This document shows positions 33,400-46,539 of a DNA stretch of 64,000 nucleotides, one piece after another. The DNA lies in contig JBITNC010000002.1 of the NCBI GenBank assembly GCA_050084985.1, forward strand, positions 28,830,001-28,894,000. Direction: 5' to 3'. The DNA is from Nageia nagi. Taxonomy: Eukaryota; Pinophyta. Position 1 is the first letter of the stretch; the number at the start of each line of letters is the position of its first letter. The translations under genes and the position numbers were made by a program. Under the pieces are notes generated by a model. That model saw only the letters and a list, made by a program, of their open reading frames with translations. It made no database searches and was not told the DNA's origin.

Positions 33400-36300
33400 T
33401 TCATAGAGTAGGTTCCTTGTTTTTTATTAACTCATTTATAGGAATCCTCCCTTGGATATCATTTGATAAACTAAGTCCTAAGGTACTTATGTAATAGGTC
33501 CAAACTCAATTGTTGGGCCTCTTCAAGTCCTTCTACCTCTAGCACCTTCCATCTTCTTACATCCTTATTCTATTGAATATAATTACTAAATTTCTCCCCA
33601 AACATGGAAGTCACTCTTCTTACTAGGGGCCTAAACTTTGGATTCTCCTTAAGAGGTTTTGCAATAAGACATACATCCTCCCAAAAATGAGCTTTAGTCC
33701 CATCTCCTATGACCCAACATCAATGCTTCCAAAAAAAGTATTTGGTTAATTACAAATAGTTCTAAAAAAAGGACCCCCTTGGGGCTAACTTGATCCAAAA
33801 AGGCTTCTCCATGGAGATACTTGCATTGATAATCTTAACCCATAAAGACTCATCCATATTACCTACTTTCCATCCCAACTTCCCCATCAAAGCCATATTC
33901 ATCTTCAAGAGATTACGAATACCCAATCCTCTCAACTTTTTATGTCTACAAACTTTCTTCCCTACCACCAAAGCTAGTCTTTTTTCTCTTCTACTCCTAT
34001 CCACATAAAGTTTCTTTGAATTTGATCTAACTTATCCCTAACAAAGGTTGGCATTTTGAAAACTAACATGAAATATATTGGGAGGTTTTGGAGGATGGAT
34101 TTGACCAATTGAGCTTTGCCTGCATGACTTAATAAGGTCCCTTTCCACCCAACCAACTTATTTGACAATCTCTCAATCACTAGGTTCCACAAAGCTTCTT
34201 TCACTCTTCCTTTAAATAAAGGCATACCTAAGTAGGTAATTGGAATCAAGGATTCCAGAGAATCGTTACTAAAGGTTTGCTCCAATGTTTAAGAAGTACA
34301 ACTTGCTTTTATCATAATTAATATTCTAACCTGCTACTTTTCATAAAAGGTCCATTTTTTATTACCTTAGCTTGAGGGACCGAAGACTTTGATGTGATAA
34401 GAGTGTCATCCATAAACTACTACAAAGATATAGGTTGACAAGTTATGTTTAGATTAATTCCTCATATTCTCCTTTGAGTCATTGCTATCATGAAACTTCT
34501 TTCAAAATCTTCAACAACTATTATGAATATAAAAGGAGAGATAGGATCTCCATGTCTTAGGCCTCTACTACTAGGAAATAACCTTTCAAACATCTCCATT
34601 AATAAGAAATGATAAAGAGAAAAAGGAAATAGATTATTTAATGTTAGCAATCCAATCGTCTATAAAATCTATTTTCTTATATAATTTTCAATAAGAACGT
34701 CTAATTCACCTTATCATAAGCTTTACTCACATCCAATTTCAACATCATTCCTTCTTTCCTAATTTGAAAATTGAGTAAGAAACTTCATGAATGGTAATAA
34801 TATCATCAAGGATTTTTCTCCCTCTCATAAATCCAACTTGATAAGGTCCTATGATAAAGGGAAGAATATCCTTCATCATGTTGGCCATAACTTTTGAAAT
34901 GATAATGTAGAGAAAATTACAAACAATGATACACCAAAACTTACTAAATGATTTTTCCCTTGGATCTATGGGATCATGATAATGAAGGTAGAGTTGATGT
35001 CCTTAGGGATAGATTTATTGACTTGAAATTCTTGCATTGATGCTATTACATCTCTCCCTACAATATGCTAGAAGTGTTGAAAGAAACAACTAAGATAGCT
35101 ATCTGGTCCAAGAAATTTTGATCCCCTAAGATCAAAGACCACCACCTCAATTTATTTCTATGTGAATCTTCTACTTAGATAATCATTTAAATGATCAATC
35201 ATTAAAGAGGGGATATTAGTAAGAAGATTTTTTATGCTCTTTGATGGAACTCATTTCCCTATCCCAACAAATTGAAGAAGAAGACCACTTCCTTCTCCCA
35301 AATCCTCATTGGATCCTTAGTGGTAAAGCTATCAACATAGAGAATATCCTTAATAACATTGTGGCTTCTATAACTTAAGGTAAAAATATGAAATAACTTT
35401 GTATTTTTATCACCCTCCTTCAGCCATGCAATCCTCAACTTATGTTTCCACATTATCTCTTCTTGAGCTAAAGTATTATGAAATTGGTACAACAAATATT
35501 TTTCTTTATCTCCCAAATATTATATAAAACTTCGATCTTTAGCTTGCTCATCCACTCTTTTTCAGTTACTCTTGAATATCTCTTTTTCTAGAGGCTAATA
35601 GGCCAAAGGTTTCTTTGTTCCAATCTTTCAAGTTCTTAATAAACCTGAACTTCTTAGATATTTGGGAGAGCAATTTTCTTGAAAAGTTTTTAGACCACCA
35701 TATTTGAATATTATCTTAAAATTTTCATGAGATAACCACATCTTTTCAAAATGGAAAGGAGCATTCAAAAGTCTTCTTTTATCTTGCTCTTCTTAAACTA
35801 GAGGGTTGTGGTTCGAACCCATTTTTGGGTAAGTCATTAATGTAGAAACATTGCAAGACAATATTGAGAGATGAGAAACCTATCCAAATGAATTTGGATA
35901 TTCTGGGCTCCTAGTATTTTATTCATCTAGTTAAATTTAGTCTTTTTTATCTCAACATCCATCAAGTTATTATTATTAATGAAGACAATAAAGTCCTTCA
36001 TAGTTTTTGAAAAGCCATCTACTCCCCCTTTCTTTTATGAAGGGAACAAGAGAGTATTGAAATCCCCTACTATGACCCAATGGATTTCGAAAAAGGCTAC
36101 TTTCATTTGCCATAGGGAATACCATAAGAGTTTCCTTCTAATATAGAAAGTAGGTGCATAAACACACATTACAATCCATTGCTATTTATTCTCTAATAAT
36201 GTAAAAATGATAATACCAAAAACTAGATTTAGAGACTATTAGTCTACCTTCTAATTTATTTCCATCCTAGAGGCATACAATTTCCCCATACAATTCTATT

Positions 36301-36486
36301 GTTGACCAACCTACCCAGTTAACCTCTCTCCATAAGATATTTTAAAAAAAAATAATCCTTTCTTCATTAACTTTGGTTTCCTAAAGTAAGATGATATCTG
36401 GCCTAATTTTCTTCTTCAAATATAAAAGGCTTCTATGCCTATTTTAGGAAATTGATACCCCTTACATTCCATGCAAAAATCTTCAT
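33400..36486 (-). pseudogene. LINE ORF2: endonuclease-reverse transcriptase, degenerate
   Basis: Begins at ATG 36486 (MKIFAWNVRGINF). The APE-type endonuclease shows QETK-like, HWVIVGDFNTLL (near 36080) and KFNWMN blocks. A linker follows with KHKLRIAWLKEGDKNTKLFH (near 35430). RT has GFMRGRKILDDI (near 34820), KLDVSKAYDKV (near 34730), SSRGLRHGDPISPFIF (near 34560) and the catalytic FMDDTLI (near 34405). LINE C-terminal sequence follows (ITYLGMPLFKG, LLSHAGKAQLVKSIL, KLRGLGIRNLLKMN, then GDGTKAHFWEDVC). It is the enzyme for target-primed reverse transcription. Many stops and shifts. The 3' tail was not resolved. Confidence 0.9.
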
Positions 36487-38059
36487 CTTTTAAGTTTAAG
36501 AGGTTTCTTCCCTCCTCTCCCTACCAAGATATATTGAGTTCCTTTTGCAATATATGCTCTTGTTTCTCTAGATCTCACCACTCCTTTTGAAGGTCTTACT
36601 GGGTGTAGCTCATTTCCTACATCTACCTTCATCTTTTTCTTCTAATTTTGAGTCCTTCCAAGGGTTAACACCAAATTATTTTCTTGAGAATTAGACTCCT
36701 CCTCCTTAACACAAAATTTACCTATTGATATTAACATTGGGATTATTTTGGTCACTTGGTTTAGCTCCTCCATTAATTTCGAACCTTCTTGATACTCCTA
36801 AGTCTCAAGGACGCTTTCCAGCTCATAACTTAGTTTACAATCCATGGATTCATGACCCTCTCGAGTTGGTGAGATTATTTATTCCTCTCCTTTTGGTTCC
36901 TCTACCATAAGCCCTTCATTTACCACTTCCTATTGGATTGGCTCCCATAAATTTTCTTAGATATTATACTCCTTTAGGGTCTCCTCTATTTCCAAACTTA
37001 CAAAGTTATTTTGCATAGGGATCAATCCTATCTTAGGAATTTCTATATAGACCACTTGAGTTCCTTCTTCCTCATTTAAAATTTCCTTCATGGTGCTTGA
37101 CGGTTCTCCTTTGTTAGTGATTGGATTTGGATTCCCTTGAATCACATTTTTTTCTTCCATGTATGATTATCTTAATTCTTAAGAGGATACCATGATGAGA
37201 TATGTCCCTTTTACTTACACATCTTGCATTCATGCAAAGGTTTTTCATATTATATTAGTTGTGTCCATTCCCCAAACTCAAACACTAAATCAATAGAATC
37301 TGACATATCTGCATTAATATACACATTGACACAAAAATGTGCAAATACCATATGATATTTGGCTCTAGTAGCCTTATCAATGATGATCGACTTACCTAAC
37401 TAGTTTGCGATACCTATCAAGATATCATCATGCCAAAACTAAAAAGGAAGCCCATGTAATCTTACCTAAATTAGAACAAAGGTAATGCTTTGCATTTTTG
37501 AATCAAAGTATATATCCTAAATATCCATGGTCCTCCCCATAATACCTTTTGGAAATATGCTTTGGAGCTAAACTTGATGAAAAGGTGAACATTTGGATGA
37601 CTACTATATCAAACCTTCCTTATGTATTCCAACTTCAAAACACCCATTCTTGCATTAGTTCAATGTTTGGGTAGGGTCCCGAAAGCTTACCAACTAGATT
37701 AAGACACCTTCATAGGTTGTGATCTTAATAATTTATTATGGCATGACCATTTTTCCTTTCATGGAATGAAGATTAAAAATATTTTCCAATAACTTAATAA
37801 TAATACCTCATGCTATATGGGTGTAGGAATAATTTTTTGGACCATTTTGACCCACTTGGCCTTCCTTTTTTGAAGGTTTTGGGGGAGGGTTTGGGTCCTC
37901 CCACTTGACCTCATCTAAGGAGCCTTCTTTCTCCTTACATTCCTCATGGTCACTTCTTGAATATTGGCCCCATCCATGCTTCCCTGCTAGACTTATATAC
38001 TTGGTCCCAACAACTCCCTCTCCAAATCTTGCTTGATATGCTTCCTCCGGCTCTCTCAC
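36483..38059 (-). pseudogene. LINE ORF1: DUF4283/zinc-knuckle RNA-binding protein, degenerate
   Basis: Starts near 38059 (MREPEEAYQARFGEGVVGTK). A DUF4283-like part follows around 37460-37270 (WHDDILIGIAN, GKSIIIDKATRAKYHM, FCVNVYINADM, IDLVFEFGEW), then a zinc-knuckle remnant near 37220 with CKMC and KGHISSWYP (final Cys lost). The C-terminal end reads GRGGKKPLKLKR followed by TGA at 36485-36483. That stop overlaps the ATG of ORF2 by four bases (ATGA). Several stops interrupt the frame. ORF1 normally binds LINE RNA. Confidence 0.82.
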
Positions 38060-38079
38060 CTCTCTCGTTTCAATTTTTT

Positions 38080-39468
38080 TTAAAAGAAAGAAATCATTAA
38101 ATGAGTTAAAGTTGATTTCTCTATTATATTATTGATGCTAATTATATTTAATACGAGTAATTTTTTCACATGCAATTTATACTATTATACTAGTTGAATT
38201 ATAAGACTTTATATTTAGTCTACCCACCAAATCTAATATTAATATAACTAAGAAAACAAAACCACATTTAAGTTTGTAAAAATTAAGATCTATATTATTA
38301 AAGATAATAATTATAAAAATATAAGGTCTTTATTTGCAATCTTAATAGAGAACTATTTAACAAAGAAAACAAGAGTGAATCTTATTCTTTCAAATCTCAT
38401 AACATTATAATGCATTTATTGTTTTAAAATCCTTGCACAAGTGAGATGTAGTTCATATTAGATAATATAATTTATTTGATTGTTATAATAGAAATTATTT
38501 TGTTAAATATAAAAAATTCCTTTATCAAGTGGAAGAATACAAAATTTAAGATTGATTTTTTATAATAATATATAATCAATTCAAAGTTTTTTTAAGTTAA
38601 TCAAATTATTATTTTAATATTCATCTGTGAACAATGACATTAATTTTACCATTATAAAAGTTATATTTAAAAAAAAATTATGTACATTCAGGTATTATCC
38701 TTAACAAATAACATTATTATCAATTTTACCTACTATGTCATGATGTATTTTATGAAGATGTGAGCACCATGGAAAGAGTTATAAAATACTCCACACTTTG
38801 AAATATAAATGAAGAGTCTTATATAAACCTATTATGAAATTATTGTGTAGAAGCAAATTAATCAAAATACAACAATCTCAAAAATACAAGGAACACATGA
38901 GATTTACCATAGTTCATCCAATGTGGGCTACTCCAACATGTCAAGAGCTTCTCCTCACTTTATATTATTGCTTACAATAAATACAATCAACCATAATTGA
39001 CTCATTATAATGAATATATAGTAAAACCCTCAACCTTAAACCATAATGTGGTATTAGAAAACCATGAGTTAGACCCCCCATCCTCGCACTAAGACAAAAC
39101 TTTAGAAATCCCACCAATGTCATGTGAAAATAGGCGAATCACAAGTAAATCCCCAAAATATTTTCTTTGGGGTGATGCCCCTGAATCCTCAAATCAAGGG
39201 GCTCCCCCCTTGAACCCCCCGACTCACTCACCAATTAGCAAGATCGCCAAGGTAGGGGCTCGTTGTATAATACTTCCTCTACAAAGGATGAGCCATATCC
39301 AATAATAAAAAAATATTATTTTATTATTATTCAAGCAAAATTTCAATAATAAAATAAATTATATTATATGTAAATATATAACATTTAATTTTTTAAATTA
39401 TTTATTAATATATATTAACTAAAATTTAATAAATATTTTTATAATTTTTTTTATCAATCTTTTCTTAG
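38080..39468. other. Intergenic region left of Copia 2
   Basis: AT-rich flanks around a GC-richer stretch (about 39050-39300). The sequence near 38890-38950 (GATTTACCATAGTTCATCC and following) resembles LTR-type sequence of unknown family, but no partner copy is present. No gene recognised. Confidence 0.45.
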
Positions 39469-39955
39469 TGTTGGAAATTAACCCAAGTTAACTGTAAAAT
39501 TTGACATTATCAATAATTTTTGGTTAAATATGATGAAACTTGGTTCCCTTGATGAAACACAAGAACATTTCAGGTGAAATGCAAGCACATTCAAGGTGAA
39601 ACACAGTCCTTTTGACAAAACACAAACATATTTCATTTCTTGTGAGCGTAATTCCATAATGTCAAAGCCTTGGGCATATAAGCTAAAATGCTGGTGTATT
39701 CCTGGAGTGTTCTGACAAAACATTGGCAAGTTTCATCAAATTTATCTTTTCATGTTCTAGGCATTATATTTTGTATTTGTTTTATAATTATAGGTCTTAG
39801 ACTCTCCATATCATGTTCTAAATTATTTCTTCTACATCCAGATTATACATAATATTTAGTTTTCATTCTTGTTGGAATGATTCCAATTTGGTTGTAATAG
39901 TTTGTAGCATTTTGATCTTGTAGAATGAATATTGATAACTCCATTATTCTCTCTC
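39469..39955 (+). repeat. 5' LTR of Copia 2
   Basis: Starts TGTTGGAAATT. It is alignable with 46084-46538 as far as ACTCCATTATTCTCTCT, so the right boundary is approximate. TATAAGCT at 39677 is conserved in the 3' LTR. Confidence 0.82.
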
Positions 39956-40142
39956 TCTCTCTTATTGATTATTATATTTCCTTTATTGTGGTTGATGTTT
40001 GTTTATAAGTTTTGGCTTAAAACTTTCCTTTGGTACTTGAACATTATTTGGTCTGGAGGGTTTAGTAAGCCTATGGTTTCTTCTAGTAATTTATCAAGTT
40101 ATTTCACAGGTCCATTAAATGTTTCTTGTTGATTGAGCTACA

Positions 40143-41060
40143 ATGGAAACCAACACAAATTCTCTTTGCATTCTTGAGTTTGATGGAGCAAACTATTAAT
40201 ATTGGAGTATAAAAATGAAGACTTTGTTGATGGACAAAGGATTATGGGATAATGTTGGGGATGGCTACATTGAACTAGTTGATTGGAGCACTATTTAAGA
40301 TGTTGATATGACAAAAGGGAAGGAGGCACAAAAGAATAATTATTTGCCTCTCTATTATCTTCAATCTAACCTTGATAAGAGCATCTTACCAAGGCTTTTT
40401 GGTTGTACAACAACTACAGAAGCTTGGAAGGTCTTGAAAGATGGATATCAAGGAAGTGACTAGGTTAAGCAAGTTAGATTGAAAACTCTTATAAAGAGAG
40501 TTTAAGAATTTTAAGATGCAGGAAAGTGAAGGTGTTAGAGATTATTGTATAAGAGTGAAGGTTGTTGTTAATAAAATGATAACTCTTTGATAAGATCTTG
40601 ACAAAGAGGTTGTGATAAACAAGGTGTTATGGAAACTTAGCCCCAAATAGAACCATGCTATTATTATTATTGAAGAGAGCAAAAATATGTTTACTCTTGA
40701 ATTTGATCAGTTGATTAGCTCTCTCATGTCTCATAAGGAGAGGTTGAAAGAATATACCATTAGAGGTGTTGAGGAGAAACCATTTTCTTCCAAGGAGACT
40801 GATGCAAGTTCTAGTGGAGAAAGAAGTGAAAATGATAGCCAAGAGAGATGTTAGAATTCTTCTAGAGGAAGAGGAAGAGGTGGTTAATTTGCACAAGGAC
40901 GAGGTAGAGGTAGAATTGATAATAATAATATGCAATATTACCATTGCAATAAATTTGGGCATTTGAGATAGAATGTAGAGTCAAAGCTACAAATTAAGGG
41001 AGGACAACCAAATATAGTGAAGAGGATATTGTTGGCGATCAAATTTTTTTCTTATCATAC
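40143..41060 (+). pseudogene. Copia 2 gag
   Basis: From ATG 40143: METNTNSLCILEFDGANY, then WSIKMKTLLMDKGLW, NYLPLYYLQSNLDKSILPRL and FDQLISSLMSHKERL, an Arg/Gly-rich stretch near 40870-40910 (RGRGRG type), and a zinc-knuckle remnant YHCNKFGHLR near 40940. Stops occur at former Gln and Trp codons, with a frame change around 40500-40620. It represents the capsid and nucleocapsid part of a Copia polyprotein. Confidence 0.82.
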
Positions 41061-43838
41061 AACATGGTTGATAAGAATATACAAGAGACATGGATACTTG
41101 ATACAAGATGTTCCAATCACATGATAGGTAAGGGAGAGATCTTGTCTTCCTTGGATCATTCCTACAAATCTAGTATTAAGCTTGGTGAGGATAAATACTT
41201 GGAGTTATCAGCCAAAGGAGTGATGGAAGTAAACACAAGAGAAGGGAGGAATAAGGTTCATGCTATCTACTATACTCCAAATTTGAAATATAATTTGTTG
41301 AGTGCAAGCTAAATTATAGATAAAAAGTACAAGTTGATTTTTGAATATTAAAAATGTGTTATTTATGACAAGAACCATGAGAATAGAGTTGTTACAACTA
41401 TTCCTATTTCAAATAATAGGTTGTTTCCATTGAGAATTGAAGGCCAAGGGGAAAATATTGTAAATATGGTTGTTGGAAACAAGCATTGGTTATGGCATAT
41501 CAAATTTGGGCACTTGAATATTTTAATTTTGAAGTTGCTTACTTCTCATGAGATGGTATATGGCTTACCAAAGGTGGAGGATCAAAAGAATATTTGTGAA
41601 AGGTGTGTTTTCGAAAAGCATTCTAGATAAAAATTAACTAAAGGGAAAGCATGGAGAGCCTAATATCCTCTTTAGTTGATCCATTTTGATATTTTTGGGC
41701 CTATGTAAACTCAAAGTTTAGGTAAGAATTCCTATTTTCATACCTTTATTGATAATTTTTCAAGGATATGTTGGGTATTTTTTTCTAAAAAAGAGATGAA
41801 GCAATTTGTTTTTTCAACAATTTTAAAAATCATGTTGAAAATCATAGTGCGAGAAGCATAAAGTGTTTGAGGATTGACCCTTGTGGAGATTTTAGCTTCA
41901 ATGAGTTTCTTGCATTTTGTAAAGAAAGTGGCACCAAAAGACAACTCACTGCTACCTATACTCCACAACAAAATGGAGTAGTTAAAAGAAAAAAAAAGAC
42001 TATTGTTAAAATGGTAAGAAGCATGTTGCAAACCAAGAAGTTGAGAAATATTTATTAGGCTGATGCAATCCATACAATAGTGTATATATTGAATATAAGT
42101 CACAATAGTAGCTTGGAAAAGATGGCTCCCTTTGAAGCTTGGTATGAGAAGAAGCCAAATGTTAACAATTTCAAAGTTTTTAATTTATTAGATTATTCTC
42201 ATATGGCTAGTTAACTTAGGAGAAATCTTGAACCTAAGAGTGAATCTTGTATTTTTATTGGCTACTATGCGAACACCAAGGCCTATTGGTTGTACAACCC
42301 AAAAACTCACAAAGTTGTGGTGTCTAGAGATGTGATTTTTGATGAAGGGGTGGTATATGGTTGTACAAAATAATATGTTGATGATTAAAACTTGGTGATA
42401 TCTCTTCAAATTTACATTCTAGTGTACAACCCAACCTTCAAATTATTCCACCAAGTCCATCTATCAACTCTTTAAATAGTCCAACATCAATCTCTACAAG
42501 TCCCTCTTTTAAGTGATAAGTCACCAAACAATATTTTTATGATGTGGTGAAGAACAAAAGAGGTAAAATGATACTAAAAATTCATCCTTCCAATCAAGTT
42601 TTGGATATCAATTCCATATAAGAGTCACAAGAAGTCAAGCCCAAGAAATGGACCAAGTTGTTGAAAGACTTGAGAATATGCACATGTATGGTGATGAAGA
42701 TGAAGGTGACCTAAAAGGTGATGTTGTGAACTATGCCTTGATGATTGATATTGATTTTGAACCTTCTTATTATGAAGAAGCTTGTACTAATTGTGTATGG
42801 ATGCAAGTTATGCAAGAGAATATCAATTCCATTATAAAATATGGCACTTGGGAGCTTATAAAATTGCCCAAGGGAAAGAAACTTGTGGGTTCCAAGTGGG
42901 AATATAATACCAAGTACAACAATGGTGGAAGAATTGAGAGATAGAAGGCTGAGCTTGTAGCTAAATGATTCACACAAAAGTATGGGATTGATTATGAAGA
43001 GACTTTTGCACCAATAGTAAGGAAAGAAATAATGAGGATTTTTCTTTCTTTAACTGCCCAAAGGTGTTGGATTATACATCACATGGATGTGAAAAGTAAA
43101 TTTTTTAATGGTTAATTTGATGAGGAGGTTTATGTACAATAGCCTCAAGGTTTTATGGTTAAAAGAAACAAGGATCATGTGTGCAAGCTTAAGAAGGCTT
43201 TGTATGGCCTTAAACAAGCACCAAGAGCTTGGTACACAAGAATTGATAGATACTTTCAACAAAGTGGCTTCAAGAGGAGCAAAAGTGAACTTATGCTATA
43301 CTTCAAAAAGGAAGTTGATGACATATTTCTTATTTTCTTGTATGTTGATGATTTGATTTATACGGGTAGTAGTTCAAAGTTGAATGATAATTTTAAGATT
43401 GCTATGATGAGTGACTTTGAAATGAAGGATTTAGGATTGATTTACTATTACCTTGGCATGGAGGTGCACTAAAGAAAAGACCAAATCTTCATTTATCAAA
43501 CCAAGTATGCAAAAGATATGTTGAAGAAGTATGGAATGGATTGTTGCAAACTGATCCCTACTCCCATTGTTCATGGTGAGTTTTTGTACACAGATGATGA
43601 GGCTAAGAAGCTGAATGCAATTAAGTATAGGAGTATTGTTGGGAACCTAATATTTCTCACCAACACTAGACTTGATATTGTGCATGTTGTCTCTTTGGTT
43701 TCTAGATACATGAGTGAGGCTTCTATCTTTCACTTGAAGGATTTAAAAAGAATATTGAGATATATGAGTGGTACCATTGATATTGGCATTCATTATTCTC
43801 AGACTAAGAAGATGAAATTGGTTGATTTTAGTGACTAG
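41061..43838 (+). pseudogene. Copia 2 pol: protease, integrase, RT, start of RNase H
   Basis: Protease reads TWILDTRCSNHMIG (41089), with the usual DTG altered to DTR. The gag-pre-integrase segment has WLWHIKFGHLN and CERCVFEKHSR (to 41630). Integrase remnants lie at about 41680-42330 (TYTPQQNGVVKRKKK near 41960). RT covers about 42780-43470: KLVGSKWEYNTKYN, CKLKKALYGLKQAPRAWYT, FLYVDDLIYTG, LIYYYLGMEVH. The RT-RNase H linker reads NAIKYRSIVGNLIFLTNTR, and the coding sense stops at KLVDFSD (43838), where unrelated sequence begins. Multiple stops and shifts. Confidence 0.87.
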
Positions 43839-45730
43839 GGTTTATTTTAAGGTCCCTTCCTTGAAACTTATTTAGATAGTTTAAGGCGAATCAAATTCAT
43901 AGTCAAGATGATTTGAAGCAAATTTCAAAAAAATTAGAATGGCTAATTTGGACAAAGAAAAAAATAAAAATAAAAATAAATTGGTGATTTTCCTAGGGTT
44001 AAAATTTGACGCATGTATTAAACATTTTTGAGCTTTTTAAACATTTTTATAACAATTATTTTTTTCTATCCATCAGATATAAAGGTTAATTATTTTTTAT
44101 TACTATATATATATATTAAATCATAAATTCGTTATTTTTTAAAATATTCATCTATATATATATATAATTTAAAAATATTTATATGTAATTTAAAATATTT
44201 ATATTTAATCCATAAAATAGATAATTTTATTATATTATTAATGTATTTCGAAGAGCATAAAAAATATTAAAAGTATATTGATGGGCATTACAATATTGAA
44301 ATCATCATTAAAAATTTATTTATGAGCATGGAAAATGTCAAATTTCAACCCTAATGTCTACCTCGCACAGAGGTAGACCTATCATTGTATGGTAGCAATC
44401 CTACCCCTATGCATTGAAAAACATGCCACTACACCATGATGGCATGTCTGTCTCCATGTGAGGAGAGGCTTGCCACCATGCAGTGGCATTTCTACCTTCA
44501 CATAGGGCCAGGCCTGCCACTATGCAGTGGCATATTTCCTGCCTTGTAGTGGTAGGTTTGCCTTCACATGGGAGAATTTAAATATTTAAAAAATATATAT
44601 TTTAAATAATATAGTATTAAGTATATATGTTACTAGATGGATGCTTTTTGCTAGCAAACGAAGGTAGAATGCAATCAGGCAGTTACCTTCATATGATGGT
44701 ATAATAGACAAATATAATTAAAAATGATATTAGCTTATATTAGGTGATTTGGTCAAAATATGAATAATAATTTATAATTTCTTAATGAAGTTGGCCATTT
44801 AATAATTTTAAAAGTCAATGAAAAAATAAAATTTTAATTTAAAATATTGATTTGACTTGATGACCTAGGCTGAAAAAAATAAAAAATAATTTTTTTTGGC
44901 AATAAGAGTGGTATTGTAACCCAAAAAATTCACCAATTTCAATTTTTAGAATATTTAAAATTTGCTTATTAGCGAATATTCGTGGCTAAAATGAACCTTA
45001 TTAATGACTCGGATTAGGGAAACAACTTGGATGATTAGAAGTTTACTTCTAGTAATTATTTCTCACTTCAATCAAGGTTGATCACTTAGAGCTCAAGTAA
45101 GAAAGGATCAATAGCACTTGTAGACCCTAAATAATGCTATGGTGTAATTAATTAGGGGAATTAACGCATGCACTATTTGGTCTATTAGTTAGTTGACATA
45201 AAGTAGGAATATGATAACATATGATTAAGTATATAGGTTTGTTTCATTAATATGCATATTCAATTGATCAAGGAAAGGCATACATCAAGAACGAGCAATA
45301 TCATATACATTAGTATGGCACCAATGCCCTAGTAATAGTACGTTATTGACGTCGTGTTAATGATCAAATTAAAGATGTGATGAAAGATGAAATGATAAGT
45401 GAACGAATGATTTATCAAGATAATGAAAGTATGATGATTCTTGAGATAAGAGATTTGCTTATTACAGATAAAAGCCTTGGGTCTTTTGTAATTTTCCTTT
45501 TGTCTAGTATCCGTATAATGACAATCCCATCCTTTGTCTTTGTATGTCTTTAATGCCTTTATATAGGGATGCTTCTATTATAGAATTTGACCCCTTGTAT
45601 AATCCAAAAGGGTCAAATACATGGCCTACACCTCTTTTATACATTTTAAATCCTTTTTTAAATAATAAATTATTAAGGCATTAAAATGATTTATTAAATA
45701 CATAAAGGTTCATTTTGAGGCATCTACAAC
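43839..45730. other. Unidentified 1.9-kb insertion/replacement inside Copia 2 RNase H
   Basis: RNase H sense ends at VDFSD (43838) and resumes near 45735 (NTDYNALISVGAQDLWL), with about 35 expected residues missing. The inserted DNA encodes nothing recognisable. It contains imperfect repeats at 44380-44590. Similar short motifs GGTTTATTTTAAGG (near 43846) and GGTTCATTTTGAGG (near 45711) stand near the two ends, with a reverse copy near 44983. The element type is unknown. Confidence 0.6.
44380..44590 (+). repeat. Imperfect repeat cluster within the insertion
   Basis: Repeated GCCACTATGCAGTGGCAT-like units, each with a small dyad (GCCACT / AGTGGC), near 44472-44492 and 44515-44535. Weaker relatives occur at 44427 and 44548. 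Confidence 0.6.
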
Positions 45731-46063
45731 ACTTTCTCAACAAATACTGATTACAATGCACTCATTTCAGTAGGTGCACAAGACTTATGGCTTCAAAAGG
45801 TTTTAGAAGATATTGGTGAGAGATAATATGATTCTACATTACTTTTTTTTATGAAAAAATGAGTATCATTTAGTTGACACAAAATCTAGTTCACCATAGC
45901 TAATCTTAATACTTCGACTTGAAGTATCATTTTATTCATTATGGTGGAGAAGAAATAAATTGAACTAAGATATTGTAGCACTCATGATCAATTGGTGGAT
46001 GTATTCACAAAAGGAGTGGCTAAAGATTAGTTTTTGAAGTTGAAAAACTCACTTGTGAGCCCT
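45731..46063 (+). pseudogene. Copia 2 RNase H, C-terminal part
   Basis: STNTDYNALISVGAQDLWLQ, then KVLEDIGE, and after a decayed stretch EVSFYSLWWRR-like and the typical end HDQLVDVFTKGVAK, then LKNSLVSPLSIKGE. Stops and one or two frameshifts are present. Confidence 0.8.
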
Positions 46064-46072
46064 CTTAGCATC

Positions 46073-46083
46073 AAGGGGGAGAA
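46073..46083 (+). other. Polypurine tract of Copia 2
   Basis: AAGGGGGAGAA immediately before the 3' LTR. Confidence 0.75.
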
Positions 46084-46538
46084 TGTTGAAAATTGACCTA
46101 GGTTGACTTGCAAATTTTGATTTCATTAACAATTTCTAGCCAAATCTAATGAAATATGGTTCCCTTGATGAAACACATGTATGTTTAAAGTGAAACATGA
46201 TCCATTTGATGAAACACGTGTGTGTTTCATTTCTTGCATGTATAATTCAAGAATGCCAAAACCCTAGGTGTATAAGCTGAAATGTTGGTACATTCCTAGA
46301 GTGTTTTGATGAAATGCTAGTGTGTTTCATCAATTTTATCTTTTCATGTTCTAGGCATTACATTTTTTCTTTATTTTGTAACTATAGGCCTCAAAATCTT
46401 CATTTCATGTGTTTATTCTTCATCCATATAGTATATAATGCCTAGTTTTGTTCTTGTTGGATTAATTCCAACTTAGTTGTAATGGTGTGTAGCATTTTGA
46501 TCTCGAAGACTAAATATTGAGAACTCCATTATTCTCTC
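46084..46538 (+). repeat. 3' LTR of Copia 2
   Basis: Starts TGTTGAAAATTG. It matches 39469-39955 and has several GATGAAACAC motifs. The right boundary was set where similarity ends (CCATTATTCTCTCT). Confidence 0.82.
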
Positions 46539-46539
46539 T

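Larger units (their letters stand above)
39469..46538 (+). mobile_element. Copia LTR retrotransposon 2 (different, older lineage)
   Basis: LTRs begin at 39469 (TGTTGGAAATTAA) and 46084 (TGTTGAAAATTGA) and share blocks such as GGTTCCCTTGATGAAACAC throughout, with many differences (roughly 75-80% identity by eye). Between them lie gag, protease, integrase, RT and a split RNase H. A purine tract precedes the 3' LTR. The 5' PBS is not clearly recognisable and no convincing target duplication was found. All domains carry stops. Confidence 0.88.

Noticed and set aside
33790-34008. Plus-strand frame opposite the LINE
   Set aside because: Antisense of the conserved LINE C-terminal sequence.
35808-35822. 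GGTTCGAACCC, a perfect B-box-like palindrome
   Set aside because: Lies inside LINE ORF2 homology. No A box, tRNA fold or duplication around it.
43846-44996. Possible terminal inverted repeats within the Copia 2 insertion
   Set aside because: GGTTTATTTTA and its inverted relative match only over about 12 bases, inner similar blocks are at unequal distances from the ends, and no flanking duplication is present. Kept only as an unclassified insertion.
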